Program-made: the position numbers and the translations under genes
NCBI RefSeq assembly: GCF_002975205.1
Contig: NZ_PCOC01000002.1
Coordinates: forward strand, 372,001-436,000
Origin: Ochrobactrum vermis
GTDB taxonomy: Bacteria > Pseudomonadota > Alphaproteobacteria > Rhizobiales > Rhizobiaceae
Direction of reading: 5' to 3'
Length of the DNA stretch: 64,000 bases
Part shown: piece after piece, positions 52,345-63,564 of the stretch
Numbering within the stretch: the first letter of the stretch is position 1
Layout of the letters: each line of letters begins with the position of its first letter
Notes under the pieces: generated by a model
What the model saw: the letters and a program-made list of their open reading frames with translations, nothing else
The model's database searches: none
What the model was told of the DNA's origin: nothing

Positions 52345-53943
52345 CTATTCGTCGATATCGACATCTTCGAACAGATAGCCGCCAAAGGGATCGATACGGA
52401 AGTCTTTAACTTTCTTGCTGATGGGCTGCTCTACGATCTGATGGGCGATTGTCAGCCAGGGAGCCTGTTCCTTGAACACGACCTGTGCCTGTTCGTAAAG
52501 CTTGGTCCGCTCTGCCTGGTCGGTTGTCAGTTTGGCGGCCTGAATCAACTTCTCAAAATCCTGATCGCACCAGTTTGCGCGATTGGCACTACCTATGGCC
52601 TGGCAGCTCAAAAGTGCGGCAAGGAAATTGTCGGGATCGGCTATGCCGCCGGTCCATCCAAGCATAACAGCACCATCGCGGTCCTTGTCCAGCGAACGCT
52701 TGAGATATTCACCCCAGTCATAGGTGGCGATTTCCGCCGTTACGCCCACTTTGGCGAAGTCCGACTGAATGAGCTCGGCTGCGCGGCGCGCATTGGGCAT
52801 ATAGGGCCGCTGCACAGGCATCGCCCAGATCTTCATCTTCAGGTCTTTGACGCCTGCTTCGTCGAGTAACTTGCGCGACTGTTCGGGATCATAAGCGTCG
52901 TCCTTGACGTTCTTGTTATAGCCCCAGACACTTGGCGGCAGCGGGTTTACCGAAACAACTGCTGAGCCCAGATAGACCGCATCAATGATCGCAGCCTTGT
53001 TAACCGCCATGTTCAGCGCCTTGCGGACGCGCACATCGTCAAACGGCTTCTGTTGGGTGTTGTATGCCAGGAAGGACAGGTTCAAACCTTCCTTATTCAG
53101 CATTTCGACGGCCGGGTCTTTCTTCATCTCCGCAATATCGGCAGGGTTGGGAGCGGCAATGACGTGGCACTCACCCGACTTCAGCTTCTGATAACGCACC
53201 GCTGCATCAGGCGTGATTGCAAAGATGAGATTGTCGATCTTCTGCTTGCCCGCCCAGTAATCGGGATTGGCCTGATAGCGGATGGCGCTATCTTTCTGGT
53301 AGGCGACAAACTGATAGGGTCCCGTTCCGACGGGCTGCTGGCTGAATTCCGCAATACGGCCTTCCGCGACGAGCTTGTCGGCATATTCCTTGGACTGAAT
53401 GACGGCGAATGTCAGCGACAGCGTCGAGATAAAAGTCGCCTCAGGATGCGTCAGCACAAATTTGACAGTGTGATCGTCAATCTTTTCGATTTTTTCGATA
53501 AGCGAAGGAAAGGAATAGGCTCCAAATTGCGGCCATGTACCTTGGTTGTAGTAGGGGTTTTCCTTGTTTCCCTGACGGTCGAAAGTAAAGATCACATCAT
53601 CTGCATTAAATTCACGCGTCGGGGTGAAAAAACTTGTGGTGTGAAACTTCACGCCCTTTCGCAGGTGAAACGTATATTCCTTGCCGTCGGCAGAAACGTC
53701 CCAGCTTTCCGCGAGACCGGGTTCCAGCTCAGTTGAGCCGCGCTTGATCTTGATAAGTCCATTGGACACATTGCGCGCTGATGCGTCATAGACGGCACCG
53801 GATGTCGTCTGCGCCGCGTCGAACATTTCAGGAGATGCCTCGGAGCAATAAATCAATGTCTTGGCGAAGACTTGTCCAACTGCCGTGCTGTTGAGCGCAG
53901 CCGCGACAAGCGCGGCTGAAAATAGTTTTCCGTAAGTATTCAT
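52345..53943 (-). CDS. dppA: Dipeptide ABC transporter binding protein (DppA-like)
   Basis: 532 residues. Signal peptide MNTYGKLFSAALVAAALNST...VFA, then TLIYCSEASPEMFDAAQTTSG, the SBP_bac_5 family start, with PVGTGPYQFV, NLSFLAYNTQQKPFDD and LGWTGGIADPDNFLAALLSC. The start at 53943 is preferred for AAGGGAATG upstream. No permease or ATPase genes follow, so it uses a transporter encoded elsewhere. With ggt and pepT it suits peptide and glutathione-fragment salvage. Confidence 0.88.
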   Translation of the reverse strand: MNTYGKLFSAALVAAALNSTAVGQVFAKTLIYCSEASPEMFDAAQTTSGAVYDASARNVSNGLIKIKRGSTELEPGLAESWDVSADGKEYTFHLRKGVKFHTTSFFTPTREFNADDVIFTFDRQGNKENPYYNQGTWPQFGAYSFPSLIEKIEKIDDHTVKFVLTHPEATFISTLSLTFAVIQSKEYADKLVAEGRIAEFSQQPVGTGPYQFVAYQKDSAIRYQANPDYWAGKQKIDNLIFAITPDAAVRYQKLKSGECHVIAAPNPADIAEMKKDPAVEMLNKEGLNLSFLAYNTQQKPFDDVRVRKALNMAVNKAAIIDAVYLGSAVVSVNPLPPSVWGYNKNVKDDAYDPEQSRKLLDEAGVKDLKMKIWAMPVQRPYMPNARRAAELIQSDFAKVGVTAEIATYDWGEYLKRSLDKDRDGAVMLGWTGGIADPDNFLAALLSCQAIGSANRANWCDQDFEKLIQAAKLTTDQAERTKLYEQAQVVFKEQAPWLTIAHQIVEQPISKKVKDFRIDPFGGYLFEDVDIDE

Positions 53944-54079
53944 GAGGCTGCATTCCCTTGCTGGCGACGCGACCGACTTCGGCGGTGTGTTGTTCAGCAT
54001 CGACTTTTTCAGATGATTCTAAACATCGGTGCGATTTTATATGAGCGTGCAAAGGCTCGTGAAGCAAGCTCAAAAGGTC

Positions 54080-55006
54080 CTAGCTCGCGCTGCCTGTTCC
54101 GGGAATTTCGGGGATCATCTGGCGAAGCAGGTTCCGCAAGATCGAACGCACGGCGACAGTGGCTGCCGATTGTTCGCGGTCACGAGGTGTGATGAGACGC
54201 ACCTCGCGCACAATGGCGGGGTCCGTCAGGGGGCGGGCCACGATGCCACGACCGCGCAAGGCGGTAAAAGCGTAAGCGGGGAGAACTGCGATACCGGCAT
54301 TGACCTCGACCAGTGACAGCACTGTATGAATCTGGTTGGCTTCCATGTGCGGTCGAAGTGCCAGCTTTGCCTGTTCGAAGCCGATTTCGGTTAAAAGCCG
54401 GATATTGCTCTTCTGCGTGAGCGTGATGATCGGCTGATTGTCGAGCTCGGACCAGCCAACCTGTTCATATCCGGCGAAATCGTGATCGGGTGAAACGAAA
54501 ATCATCAGCTGATCGCGTAGTGCCGTCTGGCTTTCAACGTCCGAGTCTTCACCGGAAAAGGTGCCGACGCCCAGATCGCAACGCCCATTGCGAACCTGTT
54601 CGATGACGATTTCAGGCCCGACATCCTCGATCTTGATGACGAGGTTGGGGTGTTCATCAGCCACACGGCGAACCAGACGTGGAAGCACTGTCGTGCACAG
54701 CAATGGCGGGGCGGCAATACTAACCTGACCGCGCCGCAATTTTCCCAGATCGCGCACCACTTCGGCGGCGCGATCAATTTCGGCAAGACCGGCAAGTGCG
54801 CCTTCGGCAAAGGCACGCCCCGCATCGGTCAGGCTGACGCGCCGTGTAGTCCGGTCGAAAAGCCGCGCATCCAGTACCGTCTCCAGATCGCGGATCGTAT
54901 GGGAAAGATTGGCTTGGGTCGTCCTGACACGCTCAGCGGCGCGGGAAAAATTTCCCAGTTCGACCACGGCTTGAAAACATTCAATCTGGCGGAGAGTCGG
55001 ACGCAT
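54080..55006 (-). CDS. LysR-family regulator of the DapA-like/3-HAO operon
   Basis: 308 residues. HTH at residues ~4-62 (LRQIECFQAVVELGNFSRAAERVRTTQANLSHTIRDLE, then LFDRTTRRVSLTDAG), then an effector-binding domain (GQVSIAAPPLL, GVGTFSGED). It is divergent from the DapA-like gene with a ~125-bp gap that should contain its operator. The effector is unknown. Confidence 0.9.
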   Translation of the reverse strand: MRPTLRQIECFQAVVELGNFSRAAERVRTTQANLSHTIRDLETVLDARLFDRTTRRVSLTDAGRAFAEGALAGLAEIDRAAEVVRDLGKLRRGQVSIAAPPLLCTTVLPRLVRRVADEHPNLVIKIEDVGPEIVIEQVRNGRCDLGVGTFSGEDSDVESQTALRDQLMIFVSPDHDFAGYEQVGWSELDNQPIITLTQKSNIRLLTEIGFEQAKLALRPHMEANQIHTVLSLVEVNAGIAVLPAYAFTALRGRGIVARPLTDPAIVREVRLITPRDREQSAATVAVRSILRNLLRQMIPEIPGTGSAS

Positions 55007-55131
55007 CGGCTCACTTATGAGTTTTTGTTTATGAATATATTCTACTTACAAGACTTCCCGAATGAAAGAAAGTCAGGCTCGATCAGGAAGACGCGGGTTT
55101 GGAGTGACCTGCCACCGAAGCGAGGATTCCG

Positions 55132-56660
<1,529 letters not shown>

Positions 56661-56725
56661 TGGAGTGCGCCCGACGAAACGGTCGGGCGTCCATGCACAG
56701 GCATAAAAAGACAAGGGGAAATAAA

Positions 56726-57889
56726 ATGAAAAGCAAACTCATGATGATCGGCTTGCTGGCGGGGTTGACGACTGGCACTGCTGCCGCCGAACCGGTCAAG
56801 ATCGGTGTGATAACGACCCTATCGGGTCCGGGAGGCTATCTCGGGCAGGACGTGCGCGATGGCATGCAGCTTGCCATCGACGCAGAAGGCGGCAAACTCG
56901 GCGGCGTGCCGGTCGAACTGAAGGTCGAGGATGATGCGGCCAAGCCCGGAAACGGACGACAGATCGCCGAGCGGTTCATGTCGGAAGATGGCGTCAAACT
57001 ATTTACAGGTATTATTTTCTCGAATGTAGCCGGTGCAACAGTGCCGGATATTGTCGACAATGACAGCATTTATATCAGTGCCAACGCCGCGCCGTCGAAC
57101 ATGGCGGGCAAGGGTTGCGATGCCAATTACTTCGTCGTTTCCTGGCAAAATGACTCGCTACATGAGGCATCGGGCATTGCTGCGGAGCAGCAAGGCTTCA
57201 AGCGTGCTTTCATTCTCGCGCCGAACTACCAGGCGGGCAAGGATGCACTGGCGGGCTTCAAGCACCGGTTCAAGGGCGAAGTTGTTGGTGAAATCTACAC
57301 TCAACTTGATCAGACCGATTATTCGGCAGAGATGGCCCAGATACGCGCCGCCAATCCCGATGTGGTCTTCCAGTTTCACCCGGGCGGTATGGGCATTGCG
57401 TTCATGCGCCAGTACCAGCAGGCCGGTCTTCTCGGCAAGATTCCTATGGTTCTTTCCGAACCGTCCAGCGATGCTGTGATCCTCAAATCGCTAGGTGATG
57501 CATCAATCGGACTTTTGGCCACCAGTCATTGGAGCCCGGATTTCGACAATGCCGCGAGCAAGGAACTCGTGGCAAAGTGGAAGGCCGCTTATCCTGACCG
57601 GCCACTGACCTATTACGGCACACAAGGGTATGATGTGGCCCGGCTGATTGCTTCGGCATTGAAACAGACCGGCGGGGTTGATGATATTGACGCGGTGCGC
57701 GAAGCCCTGCGAAAGGCTGATTTCCAGTCGGTCCGAGGTAATTTTGCCTTCGGTCCTAACCAGCATCCGCTGCAGGACTGGTATCTCCTTGATGTAGTCA
57801 AAGGTGAGGATGGCAATCCGACCACCAAGATCAAGAAGAAGCTGATCGAAAATTACGGTGATTCCTATTCAGCAGAGTGCAAGCTCTGA
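56726..57889 (+). CDS. Branched-chain-amino-acid-type ABC binding protein (first copy)
   Basis: 387 residues. Signal peptide MKSKLMMIGLLAGLTTGTAAA, then EPVKIGVITTLSGPGGYLGQ, Peripla_BP_6 family (LivJ-like). It is a clear paralogue of the binding protein encoded at 62178-63365 (shared LSGP.GYLGQD.RDG, LAPNYQAG, YTQLDQTD and FGPNQHP patterns). AAGGGG lies upstream. Ligand unknown; an aromatic acid linked to 3-hydroxyanthranilate is possible. Confidence 0.9.
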   Translation: MKSKLMMIGLLAGLTTGTAAAEPVKIGVITTLSGPGGYLGQDVRDGMQLAIDAEGGKLGGVPVELKVEDDAAKPGNGRQIAERFMSEDGVKLFTGIIFSNVAGATVPDIVDNDSIYISANAAPSNMAGKGCDANYFVVSWQNDSLHEASGIAAEQQGFKRAFILAPNYQAGKDALAGFKHRFKGEVVGEIYTQLDQTDYSAEMAQIRAANPDVVFQFHPGGMGIAFMRQYQQAGLLGKIPMVLSEPSSDAVILKSLGDASIGLLATSHWSPDFDNAASKELVAKWKAAYPDRPLTYYGTQGYDVARLIASALKQTGGVDDIDAVREALRKADFQSVRGNFAFGPNQHPLQDWYLLDVVKGEDGNPTTKIKKKLIENYGDSYSAECKL

Positions 57890-57902
57890 CAGTCGCCGCC
57901 CG

Positions 57903-57924
57903 GGCGCGCGCCAAAGTGCGCGCC
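57903..57924 (+). terminator. Intercistronic stem-loop after the binding-protein gene
   Basis: A 7-bp GC stem GGCGCGC / GCGCGCC with an 8-nt loop is followed by CTTCTTTTC. It lies between the binding-protein and permease genes, as in the ribitol operon, and probably reduces expression of the membrane components. Confidence 0.6.
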
Positions 57925-57962
57925 ACGCTTCTTTTCATTTCTTATGAAGGTCGTTTCCTCCA

Positions 57963-58877
57963 ATGACACTCATCTTTGAGCAACTTTTGAATGGCCTTCT
58001 CTACGGCGTCATGTTGTTCCTTCTGGCAGCGGGGCTGACGCTGATCTTTGGGATCATGGGCGTCATCAACCTCGCTCACGGCTCGCTCTATATGATAGGT
58101 GCTTTTATCGGCACATGGGTGGCTGTGCAGACGGGGAACTTCTGGCTTGGTCTGCCCGCAGCAATTCTAGCCACGACAATTGCCGGCATCATGATCGAGC
58201 TTGGCATCATGCGAAAACTCTATCAGCGCGATCATCTGGATCAGGTGCTTGCAACCTTCTCGCTCATTCTGATTTTCAATGAGCTGACTGTGCTGATCTT
58301 CGGCCGTCAGCCGATTTTCACGCAGTTGCCAGCATCACTCTCCCAGCCGATCGAGCTGTTCCCAGGGCTGAGTTATCCACCGTTCCGGCTGCTCATTATT
58401 GTGGCAGGTTTGCTGGTTGCCGGCGGTCTTTACCTGCTCATCAACCGCACCCGGATCGGCATGCTCGTTCGCGCAGGATCGACCAATCGCGATATGGTGC
58501 GTGCGCTCGGCGTGGACATCCGTCTGCTCTATACGCTGGTGTTTGCACTTGGCGCGGCTTTCGCGGGCCTTGCAGGCTTCATGACCGGGCCGATCCTTGC
58601 TGTTCAGGTTGGTATGGGCGAACAGATTTTGCTTGCTACCTTCGTCGTCGTGGTTATCGGCGGCGTCGGTTCGATCAAGGGGGCATTCATCGCGGGTATT
58701 TCGCTCGGCATCATCGATACCTGCCTGCGCGCCTTTCTGCCTTCCATTCTGCGCCACGTCATGGCGGGGGCCGAGGCCGACGCACTCGGTGTGGGCATCG
58801 CCTCCATGGGCATCTATCTGTTGATGGCCATCGTTCTTCTGTTCCGCCCGAGAGGCCTCTTTCCGGTGGGAGCCTGA
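57963..58877 (+). CDS. livH: ABC transporter permease, LivH type
   Basis: 304 residues, ~8 membrane helices. BPD_transp_2 with LTLIFGIMGVINLAHGSLYMIGAF at the N-terminus, RAGSTNRDMVRALGVDIRLLYTLVF in the cytoplasmic loop and VVVIGGVGSIKGAFIAGI. It pairs with LivM to form the membrane channel of a HAAT-family transporter. Confidence 0.92.
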   Translation: MTLIFEQLLNGLLYGVMLFLLAAGLTLIFGIMGVINLAHGSLYMIGAFIGTWVAVQTGNFWLGLPAAILATTIAGIMIELGIMRKLYQRDHLDQVLATFSLILIFNELTVLIFGRQPIFTQLPASLSQPIELFPGLSYPPFRLLIIVAGLLVAGGLYLLINRTRIGMLVRAGSTNRDMVRALGVDIRLLYTLVFALGAAFAGLAGFMTGPILAVQVGMGEQILLATFVVVVIGGVGSIKGAFIAGISLGIIDTCLRAFLPSILRHVMAGAEADALGVGIASMGIYLLMAIVLLFRPRGLFPVGA

Positions 58878-58880
58878 TTC

Positions 58881-59882
58881 ATGTCATATCGCGTTTTGTT
58901 TGTTTTTCTCGGCTGCGTGGCGCTCGCACTTTTCCCCTTTGGGGCCGAAGCGCTGGGGCAAACGGCTGCATCCAGCCTCGTCGCCCGGATTATGGTCTAT
59001 GCCATCGCCGCAGCCAGCCTCAATCTGATCCTTGGCTATGGCGGGATGGTTTCTTTTGGTCATGCTGCATTCTTCGGCATTGGTTCCTATGTCGTGGGCA
59101 TTCTTTATTTTCACCACGCTGAAGAGACGCTGCTTTTCGGCTTCATTCCGGGTTCCGACCAGTTCCTGATCACCGTTCCAGCGGCAATGCTGGTGGCAGG
59201 CCTTGTCGCGCTGGTGATTGGTGCGTTGGCACTGCGCACTTCGGGCGTGCAGTTCATCATGATTACACTCGCCTTTGCCCAGATGCTCTTCTTCCTCTTT
59301 GTTTCGCTGAAAACCTATGGCGGCGAAGACGGTATCATTGTCCGCCGGGCAAATGATCTTTTCGGCCTCAGCCTGCGTGACAAAACGACGATGTATTATG
59401 TCATCCTCGTCTCGATGATCCTGTACTTCGGCTTCCTTTGGAGGATCGTGCATTCATCCTATGGCGCGGTGCTGTCCGGTATTCGCCAGAGCGAGCGACG
59501 CATGACGGCGATGGGGATCGAAACCTATCGCTACAAGCTCTACGGCTTTGTCCTCGCCGGAATGGGCGCTGGTCTGGCCGGAGCCCTTCTCACCATCTTT
59601 ATGCGTTTTGCGAGCCCGGATACGCTGCACTGGACCAAATCGGGTGAGTTGATGGTGATGGTCATTTTGGGTGGTGTCGGCACTTTCTTCGGTCCCATCT
59701 GGGGAGCGGCCGCGTTCCTGATCCTCCAGACCTATCTCGCCTCCTGGACCGAACATTGGCAGCTCGCCTTGGGCATCATTCTGCTTGTCGTCGTATTGGG
59801 AACCAAAGGCGGCATTGTCGGCGGCTGGCGCGCGCTTTGCCGTCAGTTTCGTAAAGGCCGGAAAGTGGAGGTGCCCGCATGA
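58881..59882 (+). CDS. livM: ABC transporter permease, LivM type
   Basis: 333 residues. The N-terminal signal-anchor helix is followed by AAASLNLILGYGGMVSFGHAAFFGIG, a conserved LivM motif, then RQSERRMTAMGIETYRYKL and VMVILGGVGTFFGPIWGAA. Its stop overlaps the livG start (ATGA), so translation is coupled. Confidence 0.92.
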   Translation: MSYRVLFVFLGCVALALFPFGAEALGQTAASSLVARIMVYAIAAASLNLILGYGGMVSFGHAAFFGIGSYVVGILYFHHAEETLLFGFIPGSDQFLITVPAAMLVAGLVALVIGALALRTSGVQFIMITLAFAQMLFFLFVSLKTYGGEDGIIVRRANDLFGLSLRDKTTMYYVILVSMILYFGFLWRIVHSSYGAVLSGIRQSERRMTAMGIETYRYKLYGFVLAGMGAGLAGALLTIFMRFASPDTLHWTKSGELMVMVILGGVGTFFGPIWGAAAFLILQTYLASWTEHWQLALGIILLVVVLGTKGGIVGGWRALCRQFRKGRKVEVPA

Positions 59883-60634
59883 ATACGATATTGCAGGTCC
59901 ACGATCTGGTGAAGCGCTTTGCCGGTCTGGTCGCGACGGATCATGTGACGCTCGACGTTGCGGAGGAGCATATCCATGCCCTGATCGGCCCGAACGGGGC
60001 GGGTAAATCTACACTCATCAACCAGCTTTGCGGTGAACTGACGCCCACTTCAGGGACGATCAGCCTGATGGGTGAGGATATCACCAAACTGCCGGCAGCC
60101 ACACGTGTCGGGCGCGGACTGGGACGCACATTCCAGATATCGACGCTTCTGAACGATATGAGTGTGCGCCAGAACATCGCAATGGCGGTACAGGCGCGCG
60201 AGGGGCACAACTTCCGGATTCTTGACAGTCTTAAAAGCCGCAGTGCCATCTGGCGTGAGGTTGACGCAATACTCGCCGGAAGCCGTCTGGCCAACCATCC
60301 GGAAAAGCTGGCAGGCGATCTGTCGAGTGGCGGACGCAAGCAGTTGGAACTGCTCATGGCGCTGGCAGGAAAGCCAAAGCTTCTGCTCCTCGATGAGCCG
60401 ATGGCCGGCCTCGGCCATGTTGAAAGCCAGGAGATGATCGAGCTTCTGCAGGGCTTACGCGGCAAGGTTTCGATGCTGCTCGTCGAGCATGACATGGAGG
60501 CCGTGTTCGCATTGGCTGACCGCATATCGGTGCTGGTCTATGGCCGCGTCATCCTGACGGGTACTGTAGAAGACATACGGACGAGCGAAGCTGTACGGGA
60601 AGCCTATCTCGGCGGGGAGGAGGAACTGTGCTGA
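59879..60634 (+). CDS. livG: ABC transporter ATPase, LivG type
   Basis: 251 residues. Walker A GPNGAGKST (~residue 38), signature-like DLSSGGRKQLELLMAL (usually LSYGxQR), Walker B LLLLDEPMAGL and LVEHDMEAVFAL (H-loop). The C-terminal AYLGGEEE is typical of LivG. It overlaps the livF start by 7 bp. Confidence 0.92.
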   Translation: MNTILQVHDLVKRFAGLVATDHVTLDVAEEHIHALIGPNGAGKSTLINQLCGELTPTSGTISLMGEDITKLPAATRVGRGLGRTFQISTLLNDMSVRQNIAMAVQAREGHNFRILDSLKSRSAIWREVDAILAGSRLANHPEKLAGDLSSGGRKQLELLMALAGKPKLLLLDEPMAGLGHVESQEMIELLQGLRGKVSMLLVEHDMEAVFALADRISVLVYGRVILTGTVEDIRTSEAVREAYLGGEEELC

Positions 60635-61329
60635 AAATAGAAGGACTTCAGGCTGCATACGGCCATTCGCAGGTACTATTTGACGTTTCGCTGGAAGTGA
60701 ATGAGGGGGAACTGGTAACCCTAATGGGTCGCAACGGCATGGGTAAGACGACCACCATACGCACTTTGATGGGATTGCTGACCGCCAAAGGGGGCCAAGT
60801 CCAGATCGCGGGGCGCGACACGACCAGCTATACTCCGGAAAAAGTAGCGCGTCTCGGTGTCGGTCTCGTACCGGAGGGACGGCAGATTTTCCCGACCCTT
60901 ACGGTGCGGGAAAATCTGGTTGCAACTGCATCGAACCGCTGCAAGCGGCAATCGCCCTGGGATCTCAGCAAGATATACGCGCTTTTCCCGCGCATGCAGG
61001 AGCGGGCGGATCAAACGGCGGGGACGCTTTCGGGCGGCGAACAACAAATGCTGGCAATCGGGCGTGCCTTGATGACGAACCCACATCTTCTGATCCTCGA
61101 TGAAGCGACGGAAGGTCTTGCCCCCGTCATCCGCACGGAAATCTGGCACTGCATCATGCAGTTGCGCGAAATGGGCCAGTCCATCCTCCTGATCGACAAG
61201 AATATAGCCGTTTTGAAACGGCTGGCGGATCGCCATTATATTGTCGAGAAAGGCCGAACGGTCTGGCGCGGGACGAGCGCCGATCTCGAACGTGACCGTG
61301 ACCAGGTGCATGCCTATGTCGGTATCTGA
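60628..61329 (+). CDS. livF: ABC transporter ATPase, LivF type
   Basis: 233 residues, GTG start with GGAGGAGG upstream. Walker A GRNGMGKTT (~residue 34), signature TLSGGEQQMLAIGRAL, Walker B LLILDEATEGLAP (Ala for the usual Pro in DEP), and HAYVGI end. It forms a heterodimer with LivG. Confidence 0.92.
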   Translation: MLKIEGLQAAYGHSQVLFDVSLEVNEGELVTLMGRNGMGKTTTIRTLMGLLTAKGGQVQIAGRDTTSYTPEKVARLGVGLVPEGRQIFPTLTVRENLVATASNRCKRQSPWDLSKIYALFPRMQERADQTAGTLSGGEQQMLAIGRALMTNPHLLILDEATEGLAPVIRTEIWHCIMQLREMGQSILLIDKNIAVLKRLADRHYIVEKGRTVWRGTSADLERDRDQVHAYVGI

Positions 61330-62122
61330 GACAATCATCCTCGTTGGATGGGGCGCTATCGCCAAACGGGTTGCAGAGCTTCTGGCCGAACGGAACAGTT
61401 CCGTCAAAATTGCAGCCGTCGCAGTGCGCGACAGGTCAGCATCCCGTGAAGGACTGCCCGCCGGTGCCGTGCTTATCGAAGATCCTGCAGAGCTTGTGGT
61501 CAACGGGGCAAGTCTTGTGGTTGAGGCAGCAGGGCGCTCCAGCGTCTTGCCATGGGGCGAGGCGGCGCTTTCTGCTGGAATGGATTTCGCGGTTTCATCG
61601 ACATCGGCTTTCGTCGACGATGCATTGTTTCAAAAGCTAAAGGATGCTGCCGCGGCCAGTGGTGCGAAACTTATTATTCCACCCGGCGCGCTGGGCGGGA
61701 TCGACGCGCTTTCTGCAGCAAGTCGACTTTCAATTGCAAGCGTCGAACATCGCATCATCAAGCCTGCAAAAGCATGGGCAGGCACACTGGCCGCTCAACT
61801 GATACCGCTCGATGAAATCAGTGACGCCACGGTCTTCTTCACAGATACGGCCCGCAAGGCTGCGGATGCCTTTCCGCAAAATGCCAATGTCGCGGTGATT
61901 ACTTCGCTTGCGGGGATTGGTCTCGATCGCACCCGCGTCACACTGGTTGCAGACCCGGCGGCGCGCCTCAACATGCACGAGATCATTGCCGAAGGTGATT
62001 TCGGCAGGATGCATCTGCGTTTCGAAAATGGTCCGCTTGCAACCAACCCGAAATCGTCCGAAATGACCGCGCTCAACCTTGCGCGCGCGATCGAGAACCG
62101 TGTCGTCACGACGGTCATCTGA
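61316..62122 (+). CDS. nadX: L-aspartate dehydrogenase (NadX-like)
   Basis: 268 residues; the ATG at 61316 is chosen (61310 also possible) and overlaps livF. Rossmann motif ILVGWGAIAKRVAELL (normally GxGAIG) and the DUF108 C-terminal domain with NVAVITSLAGIGLDRTRV and the His of LNMHEIIAEGDFGRM. It oxidises aspartate to iminoaspartate, the precursor that NadA turns into quinolinate. With the 3-HAO gene this puts two quinolinate routes in one operon, though a role in using aspartate-like amines is also possible. Confidence 0.85.
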   Translation: MSVSETIILVGWGAIAKRVAELLAERNSSVKIAAVAVRDRSASREGLPAGAVLIEDPAELVVNGASLVVEAAGRSSVLPWGEAALSAGMDFAVSSTSAFVDDALFQKLKDAAAASGAKLIIPPGALGGIDALSAASRLSIASVEHRIIKPAKAWAGTLAAQLIPLDEISDATVFFTDTARKAADAFPQNANVAVITSLAGIGLDRTRVTLVADPAARLNMHEIIAEGDFGRMHLRFENGPLATNPKSSEMTALNLARAIENRVVTTVI

Positions 62123-62130
62123 TACATTCT

Positions 62131-62172
62131 CCGAATAGAATGCCCCGCATCAGCGGGGCATTCGCTATTCGG
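62131..62172. terminator. Bidirectional terminator between convergent genes
   Basis: A long hairpin: CCGAATAG plus AATGCCCCGC, a 4-nt ATCA loop, then GCGGGGCATT, a CG bulge and CTATTCGG. It lies between the rightward aspartate dehydrogenase gene and the leftward binding-protein gene and can stop both. Confidence 0.8.
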
Positions 62173-62177
62173 AAATC

Positions 62178-63365
62178 CTATTCCACATCCATCTTGCATT
62201 GTGCGGCATAGATGTCGTTATGCGCAGTCAGAACCTTTTTCTCTGTCTTCAGATAGGGTTTGCCATTGGCGTCTTCGGCAACTCCGAGCGCATACCAGTC
62301 CTGAACAGGATGCTGGTTCGGTCCCAGTTTAAATTCTCCGCGTACGGACGGAATTTGCGCGGAAAGCAATGCTTTGCGGAAAGTCTTGGCATCAATGTCT
62401 TCGCTAGAGACGCCAGCAAGACCCGCTCCCATCATCAACGCTGCATCATAGCCTTGTGCGGCATAATAGGTGATTGGGCGATCCCCGAATTTCGCCTTCC
62501 ACGCTGCAACAAATTTCTTGTTTTCCGGATTGTCGAAGTCGTCGTTCCAGTGGCTTGTCACCCGTACACCGTCGGCTGCTTTTCCAACCACATTGACGAT
62601 GACCTGATCGAGCGATGCCGGATGAACGACCATCGGAATTTCTTTCAGCAGACCTGACTGCTGATACTGCTGCAGAAACGCAATGCCCATGCCGCCCGGT
62701 TCGAATTCGTAGACCATGGATGGCTTTGCAGCGCGAATCTGCGCGATTTCTGCGGCAAAATCGGTCTGATCCAACTGGGTGTAGACTTCGCCGACGATCT
62801 TGCCCTTGTAGAAGCGCTTGAACGCATCCATCGTCTCGCGCCCGGCTTGATAGTTCGGCGCGATCAGGAATGCCGAAGGATAATCCATTGACTGCGCCAA
62901 TGCGCCAGCGCTTTCGCCCTGGCTGTCATCCTGCCAGGAACTGACGAAGTAATTTGGGTGACATTCCTTGCCTGCAAATTCGGCAGAGGCAGTGTTCGGG
63001 CTGACATAGATGCCGCCTTCATCGAGAATATCGGTAAGAGCTGCGCCAGCGACATTGGCAAACACCATGCCAGTAAAAAGCTTTACGCCCTGTTCGGTCA
63101 GCATGGCTTCGGCAATCTGCTTGGCATTGCCCGGTTTGAGGCCGTCATCCTCGACTTTGAGCGCGACCGGTTTTCCTCCCAGTTCGCCGCCATTTTGATC
63201 AATTGCTAGCTGGAAGCCGTCCCGAATATCCTGCCCGAGATAACCGGCCGGACCGGACAGGGTTGTAATCATACCGATGGTAACGGGTTCCTTGGCAAAG
63301 GCCGCGACAGTCCCGGCCAGAGACAGGTAAAGTGCCGAAGCACCAAGCAGCGAAAGCTTGAGCAT
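62178..63365 (-). CDS. Branched-chain-amino-acid-type ABC binding protein (second copy)
   Basis: 395 residues. Signal peptide MLKLSLLGASALYLSLAGTVAA, then EPVTIGMITTLSGPAGYLGQ. It is a clear paralogue of the operon's own binding protein, in convergent orientation at the far end. Two binding proteins may feed one LivHMGF transporter with different ligands. GAGAGGAAC lies 4 nt upstream of the start. Confidence 0.9.
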   Translation of the reverse strand: MLKLSLLGASALYLSLAGTVAAFAKEPVTIGMITTLSGPAGYLGQDIRDGFQLAIDQNGGELGGKPVALKVEDDGLKPGNAKQIAEAMLTEQGVKLFTGMVFANVAGAALTDILDEGGIYVSPNTASAEFAGKECHPNYFVSSWQDDSQGESAGALAQSMDYPSAFLIAPNYQAGRETMDAFKRFYKGKIVGEVYTQLDQTDFAAEIAQIRAAKPSMVYEFEPGGMGIAFLQQYQQSGLLKEIPMVVHPASLDQVIVNVVGKAADGVRVTSHWNDDFDNPENKKFVAAWKAKFGDRPITYYAAQGYDAALMMGAGLAGVSSEDIDAKTFRKALLSAQIPSVRGEFKLGPNQHPVQDWYALGVAEDANGKPYLKTEKKVLTAHNDIYAAQCKMDVE

Positions 63366-63564
63366 GAAAGTTCCTCTCTTGATTGCCCTTCATGACCTTT
63401 TCTCTGTCCTGCGCTTGGAGGCGCGGTTTCGGACAGGAGGTCTTGCTGGTCATTTCATGCTGAAACCTGAAGCCCGTAAACTGAACACTCTTCGCACTGC
63501 TATGAGGTTCAGGAATATCAGAGCAGGGCAATGAAGCAGATATTGCGACGAGCGAGGTCTTGCA

